Source: Cucurbitaria berberidis CBS 394.84
Lineage: Eukaryota > Ascomycota > Dothideomycetes > Pleosporales > Cucurbitariaceae
Direction of reading: 5' to 3'
DNA: 64,000 nucleotides
Assembly: GCF_010015615.1 (NCBI RefSeq)
Contig: NW_024468935.1
Location: forward strand, 5,735,692 to 5,799,691
Shown here: piece after piece, positions 33,433-47,000 of the stretch
Layout: each line of letters begins with the position of its first letter
Position numbering within the stretch: position 1 is the first letter of the stretch
The notes under the pieces: generated by a model
Databases searched by the model: none
The model's input: the letters and a program-made list of their open reading frames with translations, nothing else
What the model was told of the DNA's origin: nothing
Position numbers and translations under genes: made by a program

Positions 33433-36400
33433 CTAGGGAATTTCCTCTAATGCGTCCTTCACACGTAGCGCAAATCGTGCCTCGAGCGGATGCCCTGGCT
33501 CCCCAGGCAGTGCGACAATATGATCCTCTGGCTTCCACGATTGCGGAACCAACCGCCTCCACGAATCCTTCTGGCCATAGATCCAACATACATATTCGAA
33601 AAGAGACTGGAAAAGCAGTTGATGGCTCTTGTAGAAGCCATCCAGCTTGATCTCCAGCTGGCGGACTCCAGACCAGGACTTCACAAGCTGACCCGTTTGC
33701 GTCGCGAAGTTTGTGAGTTTTGACTGCTCGGTATATCGCCCCACGAGTAACCAGTGGACTAGGTGCGGTGAGTGCCTGGCTGCTTGTAGTGCGGTGATTG
33801 GTGTGCCGTCAATTGTTGACTCATATCTTGCGCCGTGATAGACTAGACACTTGACAGATTTGAACCGGTCTATTGTACACGCAGCGATGAGTGCCGATCC
33901 CAAGCCATTGGGGGCCGCGAATTCAATGTCTGCTCCAGCTCTTATGAGATAGTCAATTTCGTCAATACTCTCGAACCTGGCGGCATACACTAGTGTATTT
34001 AGGACTTGCTTTGTCTCGTAGTTGAACATCGTGACACAAGTGTGATCTCGCAAGTATCGAAGAAGCCGCTTCAAGTATGTTATATCCCCTCTTCCCCTCT
34101 GCACTAGTGGATAGTGTTCGGGTTTGGACGGGGTCATGTGGTAGAGACTAAAGCCTTGCGCGTAGATGTACGTTGCCATTTCTGGGTGCGTTAATGCTAA
34201 CGCCAACGCAGAATACCCGCCCAACTGGCTCTTCGCAGCAGGATCACATCCTGCCTTGATAAGGAAAATTAGCATCGTAAGACGATTCCTTCTGGCAGCC
34301 ACATGCAGTGCTGTATCTCCATAACTAGCTTTTGCGTGCATGTCAGCTCCATGAAGTAGGAGCAGCTTAGCTATGTCAATTCTAGCCGACTTAGCACACA
34401 TAATTAATGGTGTTTCTGAAAGCCCGTTTTGTGCGTTTGGGTCCGCGCCGTGAGCCAACAAGATCTCTACAATGTCAACACAGTTTCGCGCGACCGCTAT
34501 GTGCAATGCTGTTAATCCATTATCGTCATGGCTGCGAACATCTGCGCCATAAGAAAGTAGGCGTATTATTGACTTCATCTGATTGTTATGTGCAGCGATA
34601 TGCAAAGGCTGTGCGCCCGAAAGTGCCCATGAAGGCAGCTGTGCTGGGAATTCAGCTGGTTTGTGAAACTCAAGGCCACTATTTGCACCATGTCAGTGGT
34701 TTAGATAGATCAGCATCAGGAATGACGTAGCCTACGGATAACGCTCAGCGTGAGCAATGACATGATCGTGAAGAATATCGATTGCTTCCGGATTGAACGC
34801 GGCGGCGACATGAACAGGCATGATACCATTCCAGCTATCGCTCTGCTGCTGGGACCACAAGTGAAGTAGAATATGTAATTTCGAATTGAGGTCCGGCCGC
34901 ATGATTGCCAAATGGACAGAGGAAGCGCCGCAGGTGTCGGTCTTGTCAGAGGAGTGCCTGCTACATCTATAGCCAGCAGTAGTGGTCCCGCTTTCCAGTA
35001 GCAGACTTACCACCGCTGTTGTCCGAGTAACTGCGAGAGCAGTTATTAATGGTGTACACAAACCGCAGTCTGCAGAAGGGATTGATATGATATGAGGATC
35101 ATCTTCCATCATTATGCGACATGTGTAAACCTCTCCATCGCGAATCGCCGCGAAGAAAGGTTGTTTGTCAGCTTTGGAGAAGATATCCAGATAGACCAGG
35201 TCAGGCACATGGAGCCCCTCAAGAGCCTCGAATAGTCTATTCTCTTTCCCTTTTGGTATAATATCGTTGGGTCGGCGGTTCCATTTATCTTCCGGGAACT
35301 CGGCTCCAGCACTGACTAGCAGTCGAACGGTGGAGAAGGATCCTCTGTGAACAGCCTCGTGCAGCGCCGTCGTTTGGCTTTTATATGTTTTGGCATTTAT
35401 ATCGGCCCCATTCTTAATGAGCCAACTCGCGCATTTGGTTGCTTTAAAGCCCGCAGCAACATGCAATGGAGTATACCCGTCTTCTGTAGCCTCGTGCATG
35501 TTTTGGACTCGTCCACTAGCTTTGAGAAGCTCCAACATCCCAACTTGATCCAAAACAGTGGCCAGGTGAATCAAAGTACATTCGATACTGTGAGATCTAT
35601 ATCCTGGAAGTAAGTACTTGTTGTCGCAAACATGAAGAGCCATGGCGTCGCCAAGATGGGTCTGTAGCAACTGCAAGGTTTTGGAACCTCCGTAATATAC
35701 GGCATATGCTAAAGCATCCCAACCGTTCTCATCGCGAAGGTTCAGGTCGGCTTTGTGTTTGAGTAAGAGTCGGATTCCATTTACGAAGTCCCTGCGAGCG
35801 GCAAGGTGCAGCGCGGTACGACCATCTTTGGTGTGAGCATCCGGATTAGCTCCAGCCTCTAATACGGCTTGCAAACACTTTTTTGCAATCCCGGTCAGGT
35901 TTGCCCTCTCACAGATCGCATGTATCAGTGCAAATCCGCTTCCGTCTACTTCGTCAAAGCGATCGGGGTTCGCATGTTTCATTAAGGCAATGAACGTATC
36001 GAAATCTCCGTATCCATACGCGGAGGTCATTCCAAGTGCAGAATGCCCGTCATAAGTGCTATTGCCGTGGTGTACGTCCACCCCGCAACTTAAAACTAGT
36101 TCGAAGATTTTCTTCTCATGCTTTTTCAGAGACCAGATAAGCAAGCGCATCATGATCTCAGTTTCACCACGGATCGTTATGTCTTCGCACGCCAGGATGA
36201 AATGGAGTAATTGTGCAATCAACCTATCATAGCTGTCTTGGGCGTCTCTGGAAGTTTTAAGGCAAACCTCGAAAAGTAGTTCAGGTCCATTTCGTGTTTC
36301 ATACTCGTCTTTGTATGCCTCGTCTTCATCCTCCTCTTCGTATGCTTCAATCGCGTGGTTGAGTACTAGACGCCTAGCCAGGGTCTCCAGAGTATCAATA

Positions 36401-39400
36401 TCGAGCACGCTCTGGTTCTCTTTGTCAAACCGGAAACGCGGGACGTACTTGGTACAGAAATTAAACCAGAGTGTGTTTCCTTCATTGTCTTTTATATGGG
36501 CTGACTCCGGGTTCAGTAGGTAGTTGAGCATTGTTTCGTTTATGCCGTCCAGTCGTAAGGTGAGTGCGTCGTAGTAAAATTCCTCATTCATACCGCCTCC
36601 GGAAACGTCATGGATGTCGTCATGACGTGTACCGTCTAGTAAAGCATGTAATGGCGACTTTCCCACAACGTCTTGACTGACAGGGTCGAGACCCGTGGAC
36701 AAGAGACGCTCGACAATGTCTGAAGTGGTCGACGGAGTTACAAAGAACCAAGCAGAACGTCGGCTCTCGGTTACCGCTTTAATATCAACTCCATAATCGA
36801 GTAGTTGTATCAAAACCTGGGATAGGCCCATGGCTACGCAACCATGTACAATTGCCGGATCATCGAACGCCAGCCGATGGGCCTGCATGGTCTGAGCAAG
36901 TAGCAGACAGCATTGTTCGCTTCCAGAGGCTATGGCCCACATCATTGGCGTTTTTCCTTCGTATACATCAATAAGTCTAGGTGCTGTTTCGCTGTGAAAT
37001 TCTACCCACAACTTGAGCATCCGAAATGCGCCAAGTCTGGCAGCATAATGCCATATTGTCGCTCCACCTTTATCGGGATGTTCTATACCCGGAAAAGTCA
37101 TAAGTCGGGATAGAATTTCCTCGTTATCAACTTTCATACATTTAAACAGTACGTTCCTGCCATATTCATCTCGAGACGTTGGATCAACGCCGAGATCTAG
37201 TAGCAAGGCCATCGTTCGGACTGCTCCATATTCTGCAGCACATGTCAGAAGTGATTTACTCTCCAGGAAAAACCTTGGATCCTTGGAAAAGTCCCTGATA
37301 CGCTCGACCTGGTCGTCGGAGATGTAATACTTGAGCCTCGCGTTGAAATTGCTGTCAGACATCGATTTATACGCGTGTGAGAGTGGTCTCGCTGCGCGCT
37401 CTGCGAACGATTTGACAGACCTTAAGATGTCGAACTTGTCTCCAGGAGTTCCAATAAAATGTTGAATGCGATCTCTCTCGTTCTCACAGTACGCACCGGA
37501 TTCCATAAGAAAAGCCGCCGTCGCTGCAATCGCCGAGTCATCGACTGAGATATAGCCAAGATACGTATTACTGTACTTGAGCATGGTATCTATACACAGT
37601 GTGAGGGGCGGCCCCCAGGAAGAAGGCATATCTAAGTCACAACCTTGATTCACCAACCATTGACAGACCTCTTTCAAGCCAAACATAGCAGCGGCATGTA
37701 ATGGACGGAAATCCTTGTTGAAAACGTCTTGGATGATGTATGAATCTACCGCAGCCTGGATCAAAGTACCTTGACCTCTGACCACTCCTTCGCCTAACAA
37801 ACGCTGGACAGTGCAGAGAACGAAATTAGGCGTCTTCTCGGGATCGAAAAGCCTACGATATAGTGGACGCAGCCCGATATCACTCCACGAGTTGTCCATA
37901 TATCTAGACCAAGCATTTGACGCATGTGTATGAAATGGAAACTTGTCTGTGAAAGACACGATATCGCCGAGGATGGGTTTCGGAGGTATATTGAAGTCTG
38001 GCAAGCAGAGATACGACAAGCAAGTCTTTGCAAGCAGTGCCTTGGAACCATGAACTAAGCGAAATTGACTAAGCTTGCTGTGGTCGGTAGGAAGCGCTCC
38101 CAAGTACTCTTGCACTGTGAAGTGTGCGAGTTCAAGATATGCACCAGTCTTGCGGATCAGACTGCTGCAGTGCATCAGCAGGTCTTCTTCGGTTGGTCGA
38201 TCTTCAGGGTTAAGGACGTCCGTGTCGTCGTCGATTGAGAGTGCTTCAAGCAAAGCATCGACTTCCAACTTCGTTGTCGCATGCGCAAGCCATTGCAGGG
38301 TACTGGAGACTAAAGGAGCGACGGGTCTCTTTACCCGCAAAAGGATACGATCGTATGTTTCTTCCAAGGTCTTCGGCAGTTCTTTCAATGCTTTCCGCCG
38401 TTGTGAGTCTGTGGCTAGGTCGCATAGGTGATCGAGCTGGCAAGCTACCCATCGAAACCTGAGACAATGTTAACTACCAAAATAAAATAATGAATCTCCT
38501 ATCGACTTACATTCCATCAGCTTTTGATACCAGCTCCTGCGCAATCAAAAGCTTTAACTCGGGGCTTCGGATGCGGAGACGCCTATTGCGTGTGCGCTCG
38601 TCGATTTCTGATTGAACATAACTTTCAATGTCTTCTTTATGTGCTGCAATCTCAATATGGGTATATGTGTCGTCTTCCTCGAATACATCGCGGATAGCTT
38701 GTTCTCTTCTGCTCAGAATAGCTAGTGAGATTGTAGCGCGGGGAGCGCATACTAGGTTATGAAGCGACTCGGCGACAGCTGCCATGGCCTCTCCACACTC
38801 GTCCAACCCATCCACAACTATCCGGACATCGTCAAAAGTGGAAGCCATATCTTGAATGATTTTGATGAGTTCCTCAGTCTTGGGCTGTTGTTCCATTTGG
38901 TCTCGAGCATGCAACTGGTCGTAGTAATCTTTAAGCAGTACGAAGCTAACCTCGTTCTTCATGGCGATCTGTCCTGCAAGAGCACTGAAAATGTTCACGA
39001 CGTTTTGAGAATCTGTACTTTTGTAGTCGCAATAGTAGTAGGCAACAGCGATAGCTTGGGTTGCCGACGACCTTGTGAGGCATCCTTGGATGATCGTAGC
39101 AGATAGGACAGTCTTCCCAGCCCCAGGTATACCTGTCAACCATACTCTGCTGCCAGGGTCCTGGAGCCAACCTTGAAATGTGGTATCTTCATAGAGCCAG
39201 GATCCCGTTCCAGAATGGCGGAGGCTCAGAGATGTCTCAAAGTACTGTCGAGGTTCCACCGTGAAAAACGACTTTAGAATTCGCCTGCGATCCTCGTTTA
39301 GAGCAATGCCCAGTTGAAAGTCTTTATTGCGCTGTAGGGTCTCCTGAATATTGTCTAGCTGCTTGATAATGCTCTTCTGTGTAGAGAGACATTGCAGGAG

Positions 39401-39832
39401 CGCAGTCATGGAATCTGCAGAGAGTGCGAGGCTGAGCGTTTCGCGGTGCCGACGCACTTCGTCACCAATCTCTTTGGTCTCTGTTGCTTTAAATGGCCAT
39501 TTGAGTCTTTGGATGGCGTTCTGGATTTTCTGGTCTTTGGGGAATTGAATGCTGGATAGAACACTGTCGATTCGCTTCAATGTGGCAGAACAAGAGGCGA
39601 CATGATCGACCTTGATAGCGTTGTCGATTGTGCTGTCGTCTTCCAACTCCTCCACAACAAGGTGTAAGTTGTGCAGTACTCCAGTGAGAGTTGCAACCTC
39701 GTTCTTCAACTTTTGTACTTCTATTTCCGCCTTCTTTGCAGTCTTGACATATTGGTAGAGCTTCCGAAAAACGATATCTGCGATAGAAAGCAATCCAGCT
39801 ATAGAGCCAGCCACTGAGAGAGGATCGGCCAT
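33433..39832 (-). CDS. NLR-like STAND protein: Helo-like N-terminus, NACHT, ankyrin repeats
   Basis: Three exons (38511-39832, 34736-38458, 33433-34678) give a 2096-aa protein. Residues 1-150 (MADPLSVAGSIAGLLSIADIV) match the fungal STAND N-terminal domain, related to the HeLo membrane-death domain. A NACHT NTPase follows: Walker A GIPGAGKT at 234-241 and Walker B VVDGLDEC at 339-346. The first junction restores KADGMFRWVACQLD; a winged-helix region with HFTVQEYL follows. From about residue 690 to about 1850 run many ankyrin repeats (PLHAAAMFG, ALHLAARR, PLHVAAGF), some degenerate. Such proteins act in fungal non-self recognition and programmed cell death; the ligand is unknown. Both introns (52 and 57 nt) are needed for the frame. 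Intact as read. Confidence 0.88.
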
Positions 39833-40516
39833 GAGCGCGGTATGACCGAGACTTGGGCATGAAGGAGGGAAACAGGATGTATGGCTACTTTAGTAGGAGA
39901 GGCCTGCCACTTTGCCACGTCATCAGCTGAAAACTCCTATGAGGGGCAGTGAAGCAGTCAGCCTTCGGGTTTCAGCCTTGCAGCCTGCCGGTGACCATGG
40001 TAGCCTTGTGAGGTCGTGCCGAACGCACGGTGTTGTTAGCCAGCACTTGCTCGTTGCCGAAGTATTCTGTTGCCGTTCCAGACCACCTGTAGTAAATTGA
40101 AAAGGAAAATAAAAGCCCCATATCTTTAATTGGGGTCCTGCATGTTCATCGCAAGACTCTCCGTGTACGATGTCGTAGGAGGCGCAGGCCAGTGTCGGGG
40201 CAAACACGAGGCGTTTTCAGGCTTCGAATACGCCTCGAATGGTTTCACCGCCTTATCATTATTGGCCTCGTACTACACCGATGTCCATCAAGCGAATACT
40301 GTCATTGGTGGTCCTTCCAAGAGTTGAAGATACGATCAACACGCTGCGAAGATGGAATAGTTAGCTTTGCAGTCGCTAAGGTCCAGGCAAGGCTTGGAGC
40401 TCAGCCTGACGTTTGCATAGCTACGAGAAGCCGCAAAAGATGGAGAAAGACCATGGTCAAATATATCCAAACAAGATTCATAACCCTGCGGCGTCTCGAA
40501 TGAACAACTGACCCCA
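39833..40516. other. Spacer between NLR-like gene and MFS transporter
   Basis: It holds the NLR promoter and the MFS 3' end. No supported gene. Confidence 0.4.
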
Positions 40517-42316
40517 CTACAACTCCGCATGCGTAGTAATCCCCCACATCTGAAGCAAATTATGCCTATGCCAATAACTCCGATACTTCTTGCCCCAGAA
40601 GAAGAACACAGGCGTAGTAACAATCATGGCCGCCGCCAACCCACCAAACACATAAAACACCTTCGCAGGCCCATCCCTCTTCGTCCAATCATTAACAAAG
40701 TAGCTAAACCCATAAAACAAAAAGTTCTTAAACACCATATTCATAATGAAGACTTCGGAGCTGATATCGCGGAACGAGTCTAGGACGTAGGTCGACGCGG
40801 CGATAGCAGCGCACACGATGCCGAACAGATCCATGCCGTGGAAGAACGCCGTGGCGTAGAACGAGGAGCCCTTCTCCGCGAGGTAGCCGAAGAGGCAGAG
40901 ACCGATGACAATGAAGATGGAGGGTATCATGCCTAGCAGGCGGTATTCGGGCTCGTAGACGCCGCCGTTCTTTTTCGCGCACCATTTTATCAGCGGGTCG
41001 AGAGTCGCGCCTAGCATTATGGAGCCGAACAGGCCGCCGAGGAAGGGGCCGAGGGAGAGGTAGCCTACGCCTGCTGCGGTGAGGCCGTAGGGAGGCGCCA
41101 TGAAGATTTGCGCCATGTCGTAGGATTGCGCGACGAATAGGGCTGTTAGACCGCCGGTTACGATGACCATCCAGAGTACGGCGAGGTTGGCGCAGACGGC
41201 GAACGGGGCGATGGTGAGTTGCAAGAGGTTGTCGCTCGAATATGTGCCAGTGAAGATGGCGAGTTCTTGCACAAACGTCTTCTTTGGTCGGCGCCCAGGG
41301 GGCGAGCTTGTAGTCGTCTGGATCTTGACCATGTCGTTGCCTTCCTTCTCTTGAGAGTTACCAGGGGTCGCGTGTCTTTTCTCGACAGCAGCGAGATCTG
41401 CAAGGTTGTCGTTGGATAGTTCATCGATATCGTAGCGATGGTCTCGGATGTAAGTCGTTTCAGGAACGAAGAAGTACAACAGAATACATTCGATAGCCAC
41501 AAAAGGGATGAGGATGTGGAACAAATAACGCCATCCGAGGTTCGTCGCGATGGGGCCGACGATGATGGCGGAGAAGTTCGAAGCAGCACCCAGGATGAAT
41601 TGGATCAGGGTCATGAATCCGCCTCGCTGGTGAACGAAGAACAAGTCGCCAATCATAGCGACAACAAGGGACTCGAAGGCTGATCTATAAAAAGTCAGTT
41701 GACGTTCAGATCCCATCTAAGTAGAGACGACATACATGGAACCGCCCTGAATAATGCGGCCAGCCAACAGTCCTTCATAACTGTACGCTGCACTACACAC
41801 CACCGTCCCGATCAGGCCAAAGATGGATGCGAGCAGCAACATAGGTCTCTTGCCATACTTCCGAGATAACGCACTAACGAGTGGTCCTACGCCGCCGGTC
41901 ACCAACAACATGTAGCCAGAGATGACAGTGATATCACCGATCTGTTTCCCAAAGTCCATCGCAATAAGCACCAGGGCGGGAGACAGTAGAGGAGCAAGTA
42001 CAGCAGCATAGAGAACGGATCCGAATGCGACAATGGACATGATGGTCCATTTCTTGGTGGTGGACCAGTTGAGTGGGTCATTCGGGTCCTCGCTCCTGCA
42101 AGGTCATTAGAACTGCGAACGCAACAAACTTTACACGGGTAGCTGTGTTTCAATGGGCACTAACGGTTGAGGAATCAAGATAATATCTGCATCTTTGCCG
42201 CTTCCACGCTTCAGTCCAGCTGTCTCTTCCGTGTGTTGATGATCCTGTTCATTAAGAATGACGGTGGCAGGCACATGAGTAAGATGCTTGTCCTCGAGGA
42301 CATTAAGGAAGCCCAT
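40517..42316 (-). CDS. MFS multidrug-type transporter (DHA1-like)
   Basis: A proton-coupled major facilitator of 559 aa. Three exons are inferred (42165-42316, 41736-42095, 40517-41684), with introns of 69 and 51 nt. The first junction restores the subfamily signature DPNDPLNWS before the first membrane helix, and the second restores GGSISAFESLVVAMIGDLFFVHQRG. About 12 membrane segments are present, with a long central hydrophilic loop (residues about 270-340, Lys/Glu/Pro-rich). Loop 2-3 has SRKYGKRPM, the MFS motif A equivalent. Substrate unknown; relatives export drugs, polyamines or secondary metabolites. The donor of intron 1 is GTTAGT, a less common but used form. No biosynthetic cluster surrounds it. 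Confidence 0.85.
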
Positions 42317-43008
42317 GATGCAAGGTGCAGACCACTGCCCGAATGGCCGATGAGTTCGCAAAGGGTGTGTTGAAAAGACAAAGATGGGATGGGGGTGTGT
42401 CAGAAGTACTTCTGGACGTGACTAGACGCTGCAGTATGTGCGACAACGGACTTTAATACGAAGGATTGGGATTCCCCCAAGACTGGATCGATCTCCGAAA
42501 TCATATAGCGCCCATACGCCAGGATTGCATGCGGTTTCTGGGGTCTGCGTAGGCATGGGCATCCGTGCAAACCCCGCAGACCTATCAGGCCCCACAGAAC
42601 CGGCATTTGCACGAGTCTTGCTTGTCAAAATTGGAGAAACCTAGTCAGGTTATGCTCGCTTGTGCCCGGTTAGGGCTGTTTCTTTAGTGTTATTTTATGT
42701 ACGGTTGGGAACAGCGAGCCCTTTCATGCAGCAGGGTGTAAATACCCATATTAAAGTCGTCTAGTTGCAGTGTTACACGCTTGTCAGACTGATTATTATT
42801 TCGGACGACGTGAACATCAGATATTGAGACCATTGCTGACCGAGGTACTCAACTCAAAGTGTCTGTACAAAGGGTCATTAGGAGATTAGGGGTTATTGTG
42901 GAGGTAGGAGGGCGCTACCCCGCAAAGCCCCACACCTTGGTTTCGTGGCTTCGTGGATGCTGAAACGGGCCGGCGAGGTCTCTTCCTGAGTCGTCGCAGT
43001 TGCACCGT
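42317..43008. other. Spacer downstream of the luciferase-domain gene
   Basis: It holds the MFS promoter. No supported gene. Confidence 0.4.
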
Positions 43009-43806
43009 CTACTCCAACATCTCGGTGGATCCAGCCATGAAAGCAATAGAGGCTCTTACAATTGTCAAGACGATCTGGACTTCCGCCTCATCCCGCGGGG
43101 CATACACCACGAGGTAGGTGATCGGCAGATGCACGTATCCGACACCCGCGAGACCGTGGCGTTGGCCCCATGCTGCTTCAATGACTTTCTTGCAGTCTTT
43201 CGGGTGTAGCGTCACGTGGATGCTGCCGTCCAAGCCAGCATGGACGTGCGTGATCTCTCCACGAGTTTCCTGTGCAACTGGATGCCACTCGCGTTTCTTG
43301 GAGACGAATAGTGCGGAATGGCGACGCTCGTACAGGCTTTGTTTGATTTCAACGAGGCCTAGCTCTTGGGCAGCCTCTCCCAGGGCCGTGAATCGCGCGA
43401 TGAGCTCCTGACGCGTCTCTGCATCTGGTAGTTGTGACACCTGTCGCTGGGGAACTGGATGAACGCCAAATCGAGGACGCGGAGAATTGCGACGAGGAGG
43501 GAAGCCTGGCGGGAGAGATCCAGCACTGTCCGAAAGATACAGACTCTTGTCTTTGTACGGACGGGTCGACAGCTGTTCGCGAGAGAGAAGACGCATTACA
43601 TTGGATAGTAGCCATCCGACGACGTTATATGGCAAACCCCCTGGACCGTACGATAGGAACGTCTGGTAGTCTCGAAAGGCAAACGGGGCGACGATGGCGA
43701 GCCCAAGAGCTGCTAGAGTCGCGCCTTTGTAGCGGACAAGCAGTTTAGGGATGCGGGCATTATCCAAAATGCGCGAAACACGCGACAATCTCGATGAAAA
43801 TGCCAT
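43009..43806 (-). CDS. Luciferase-domain protein of unknown role
   Basis: A single-exon 265-aa protein. Residues 1-35 are basic, followed by a hydrophobic segment (GATLAALGLAIVAPFAF) that probably anchors it to a membrane. A Pro/Arg-rich linker leads to a C-terminal domain with ITHVHAGLDGSIHVTLHPKDCKKVIEAAWGQRHGLAG and LVVYAPRDEAEV. This domain is widespread in fungi and labelled luciferase domain by analogy; light emission is not implied. The His-rich HVHAG.DGS..V.L block is the most conserved part. The biochemical function is unknown. Confidence 0.8.
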   Translation of the reverse strand: MAFSSRLSRVSRILDNARIPKLLVRYKGATLAALGLAIVAPFAFRDYQTFLSYGPGGLPYNVVGWLLSNVMRLLSREQLSTRPYKDKSLYLSDSAGSLPPGFPPRRNSPRPRFGVHPVPQRQVSQLPDAETRQELIARFTALGEAAQELGLVEIKQSLYERRHSALFVSKKREWHPVAQETRGEITHVHAGLDGSIHVTLHPKDCKKVIEAAWGQRHGLAGVGYVHLPITYLVVYAPRDEAEVQIVLTIVRASIAFMAGSTEMLE

Positions 43807-44909
43807 GTTGAGTAGCGAACATTACCTTTAGGGTGTTGGACGGATATAAATGTTTGTTAATGAGGCCGGGCGGAGATGGCCGGGTGAGATCGGACGACAA
43901 TAAGCACGAAGGAACGAGCACCGCGCCATCTTATCCTTTTCAGAAGCACCAGTGCCGCCAGTCCGGTTGAGATTCATGACAACAGGTCAGTCTCGAGAAT
44001 ATCTATCCTCATCATTTGGACAGGTTTCTCACTATTACGTCTTCTGTATCCTTATCTTCGATACCCTTGCCTATAGTAACAGAAGATGCAAATATTTACT
44101 TTACGGACGCATACCTTTCTCTTACATTGACTTACTACTACACCTTGCAATGGGTGCCTCATAAACCTACCTACCTGTGTGTAGAAGAGAGATGTTACGA
44201 GGAAAGGTAAGACAAGGACAAAGGCAAGCTAAAAAGGACGGTCTGACAGCGAAATTGGTGAGTAGCGCGTGTATGTAGCTTTTAGAGGAAGACAAGTAGG
44301 AAGAGAATGGAGGGCAACTTAGCGGAATCAATTCTGTATGCAGCCGTATCATGCTCCAGCATCGAGTCAACACGATAATCAGGGGAAGCCTATAGTGCAA
44401 GTTATTAGACGTATAGTACAGTTCATCACACACAAAGAAAGCACACGTTCATCAATGACGGATTGGACGAGTATTAGATAGCAACATCAACGACTTGCTT
44501 GCTACCTACTCACTAGATCCATAACCTAATCACCGTCGCCGTAGCGTAAACGTACATCAATACACTGATATTCGAGAGCCGGAGAGCAATTCGCTCACAA
44601 CTCCATAGGTCCTGAAACCTTGCCATGCTATGCACCTTACCAGCAATCAAGGTATCCGACCATGGCTCAGCCGAGCTCTCCCCGATATAGACGCCAAGAG
44701 GAAAACGCCAAAAGCAAAAGAAAACCTAAGTAGCAGTGAGATCTGGGACCACTTTTGTCCGCAAGAAAATACACATGTCGGGGCTCGAGAAGGAAAATGT
44801 ACACGGAGGTGTAGAGTGTGTCGTGAGTATGCGAAGGCTGTTATACTTCCTTCTCTTTCTTCTTTTCCCTCTTTGGGGTTCTTCAATAGTGGTAGACGAT
44901 GGTTTGAGG
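43807..44909. other. Intergenic region
   Basis: No supported gene. It lies between the luciferase-domain gene promoter and the 3' end of the cyclin gene, and may hold a long cyclin 3' UTR. Confidence 0.4.
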
Positions 44910-47000
44910 TTATAAGATACCTTCCCACATGCCTGGCCCTTGTGGACGAAATAGCTGTACAGCTTCGGTGGCGCAACACGACCTCTTCTTGCCAAAGTCT
45001 TTCTGGATTGGAAGACGTGAGCAATCGGGTACAGTGTGCTTAGGGGACTGCAGCCCCTTTCGTTCACTGCCCGACAGGGGAAATGAGTGAGCAACCGAAC
45101 GATCAGGTAGAACGGTATGCTGGCCTCGAAGGCTGAATTCCGAGCGAGAGCTGTGGAGTAGATGACGAACGTTCTGTTGAAGGTCCGCCGACGACCTGCC
45201 ACGCTTGCGGCTTGCAGGGATTGCGACCGGGCTCTCGACGCTGACGGAAGCGGAGTCCGAATCATCAAGGTGGAAGCTTTCCAGATCGGGCGAGGACGTT
45301 GCTTCGCTAGGAGCATACTCGTACTGCTCCTTGCACTTGGGTAGTGCTGGATACGGCAGTCTCGCATTGCGGCACGTCGCCAGTCGGGCCAATTTGGCCT
45401 GACTTTGGATTGGCGCCCAGCCGACAGAGGAGACTGAAGAGATTGATGAAGCACGCGAAGATCGCGAGTTGTCCGAGACCATGGACTCTGGAGAGGATGA
45501 CAGAGATGAGTTCGAGGGAGGGAAGGAAGGCCGTCGGGTCGGGAAGTGATAAGCTTCCAGTCCGTTCCTGATACTGGGATTGAATTGGTCGACACAGGTG
45601 CGCGCCAATGACGAGCATTGTGCTTGCTGCATTGCTGAGCTCATCGATGGGCGTCGCGATCCGAAAGCCGGGCAACTCGCTGCAGGAGTGCTGGTGGCAA
45701 TAGATTGCGGCGTCAAGGAAGGCGTAGGCAGTGGAGCCAAACGAGCCAAGGATGGAACTGGAGGAAGGAAATCAGGCTTCGGCTCCAAAAAGTGAGGCAT
45801 CTGATAACGAGAGGGAGTCGGTGTGCTTTCCTGGGAGCTGTAACCCTCTAGAGTCGGGTAGCGGAAGGGAGATGCACTAAGCTGCGGCCTTGGCTGCGGT
45901 CGGACAGGAGTGGCTGGCGTCTTAGGACCCAATTCAATGATATCCAACTCAGGCGTCAAGATAGGGATGACGTCTTTCCAAGTGTTAGGAATGGAGGCTC
46001 CCGGTGATGAGGGAGGGTTAGTAGGAGTGTGTCGCATGACAACCTCTTGCCATTTCTCCCAGATAGCATCCACAATGTGGAGCTTCCAGTTGACCGCTTC
46101 AAGGAAAGCCATCTCGTTTGTGTTGATCTCGCAAACCTTGAGGCCGGAGATCTTGCTCCATGCACGAGCAGAGTAGTTGCGGTCCTGCAAGTACTTTGAG
46201 GCAAGGATGAGCGCTGCAAGGAACATGCGACGACCGCACTGCAGAGCGCGGAGGGAGGCATCTTCCGGCTGAGACATGGTAAAGTCGTGTTTCGGAAGGT
46301 GAGCCTTGATCAGGATCAAGTAGTACAAGGCTACCTGTAGAGTGGAGTAGCTGGTACGAGACCGTCGAAGAGTCTCCTGGATGAAAGTGCGGAGAGGAAG
46401 CACTCCACGTCCAGAAGCAGTCTCACAACGACTCTTGGGCTCGGAGAGCTGCCAGATAACCTCAACCATTTGAGTAGCAGAATCTTGAAGGGGAGAAATA
46501 TCAGCGGAGAACCTAGGGTCCATGGGATGCATATACTAACCGACGAGACAGTCAACGAAGTTGACCTTGCGGTCAGACTGCCGTACTAATTGAGGTGGAG
46601 GCCGTTGATTGATAGTCGTCGACGATCGTCGAGGATGTTGTCGCTGCTCCATAGGCGCGAGAAACTGGGTGCGGAGGGATGGTAACGTCTCCTGAATAGT
46701 CTCTCGGCATGCTGAAGGCTGGTACTGAGGGAAGGTGTTGACGCGGCTGATTGGTTGGAGAACAAGCAAGCTTGCAGAGTCGACAGTAGAAGTCGATGCA
46801 GCTTGGATCCTGGAACTCCATTCTTCTGACTCCCAGGAGGAGTGACAGGATGTTGAGCTAGCACTAGACGCTTGTGATGCAGCGTCGGAAAAGACTGAAG
46901 AGGTAGAGGAGGAGGCTGAAGAGGAAAGGTTGGTGGCGTATGGATAGGTGTCCGGCAAGAGGCCGAAGCTCGGACGGGGGAGGGGGATATCAAGACTCAT
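44910..47000 (-). CDS. Pho85-type cyclin (Pcl1/2/5-like)
   Basis: Two exons (46541-47000, 44910-46483) with a 57-nt intron give 677 aa. The junction restores FVDCLVDSATQMVEVIW, the start of a Pcl-class cyclin box. The box continues with LPLRTFIQETLRRSRTSYSTLQVALYYL and FLAALILASKYLQDRNYSARAWSKISGL to VNWKLHI, about residues 145-310. Such cyclins activate a Pho85-type CDK and control G1 events, morphogenesis or transcription-factor turnover. The N-terminal 140 residues and the long C-terminus (about 360 residues) are Ser/Pro-rich and probably disordered. The Ser/Arg/Asp-rich C-terminal part has an acidic DLESFHLDDSD patch. The donor is GTTAGT. Which Pcl member it is cannot be decided. Confidence 0.85.
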
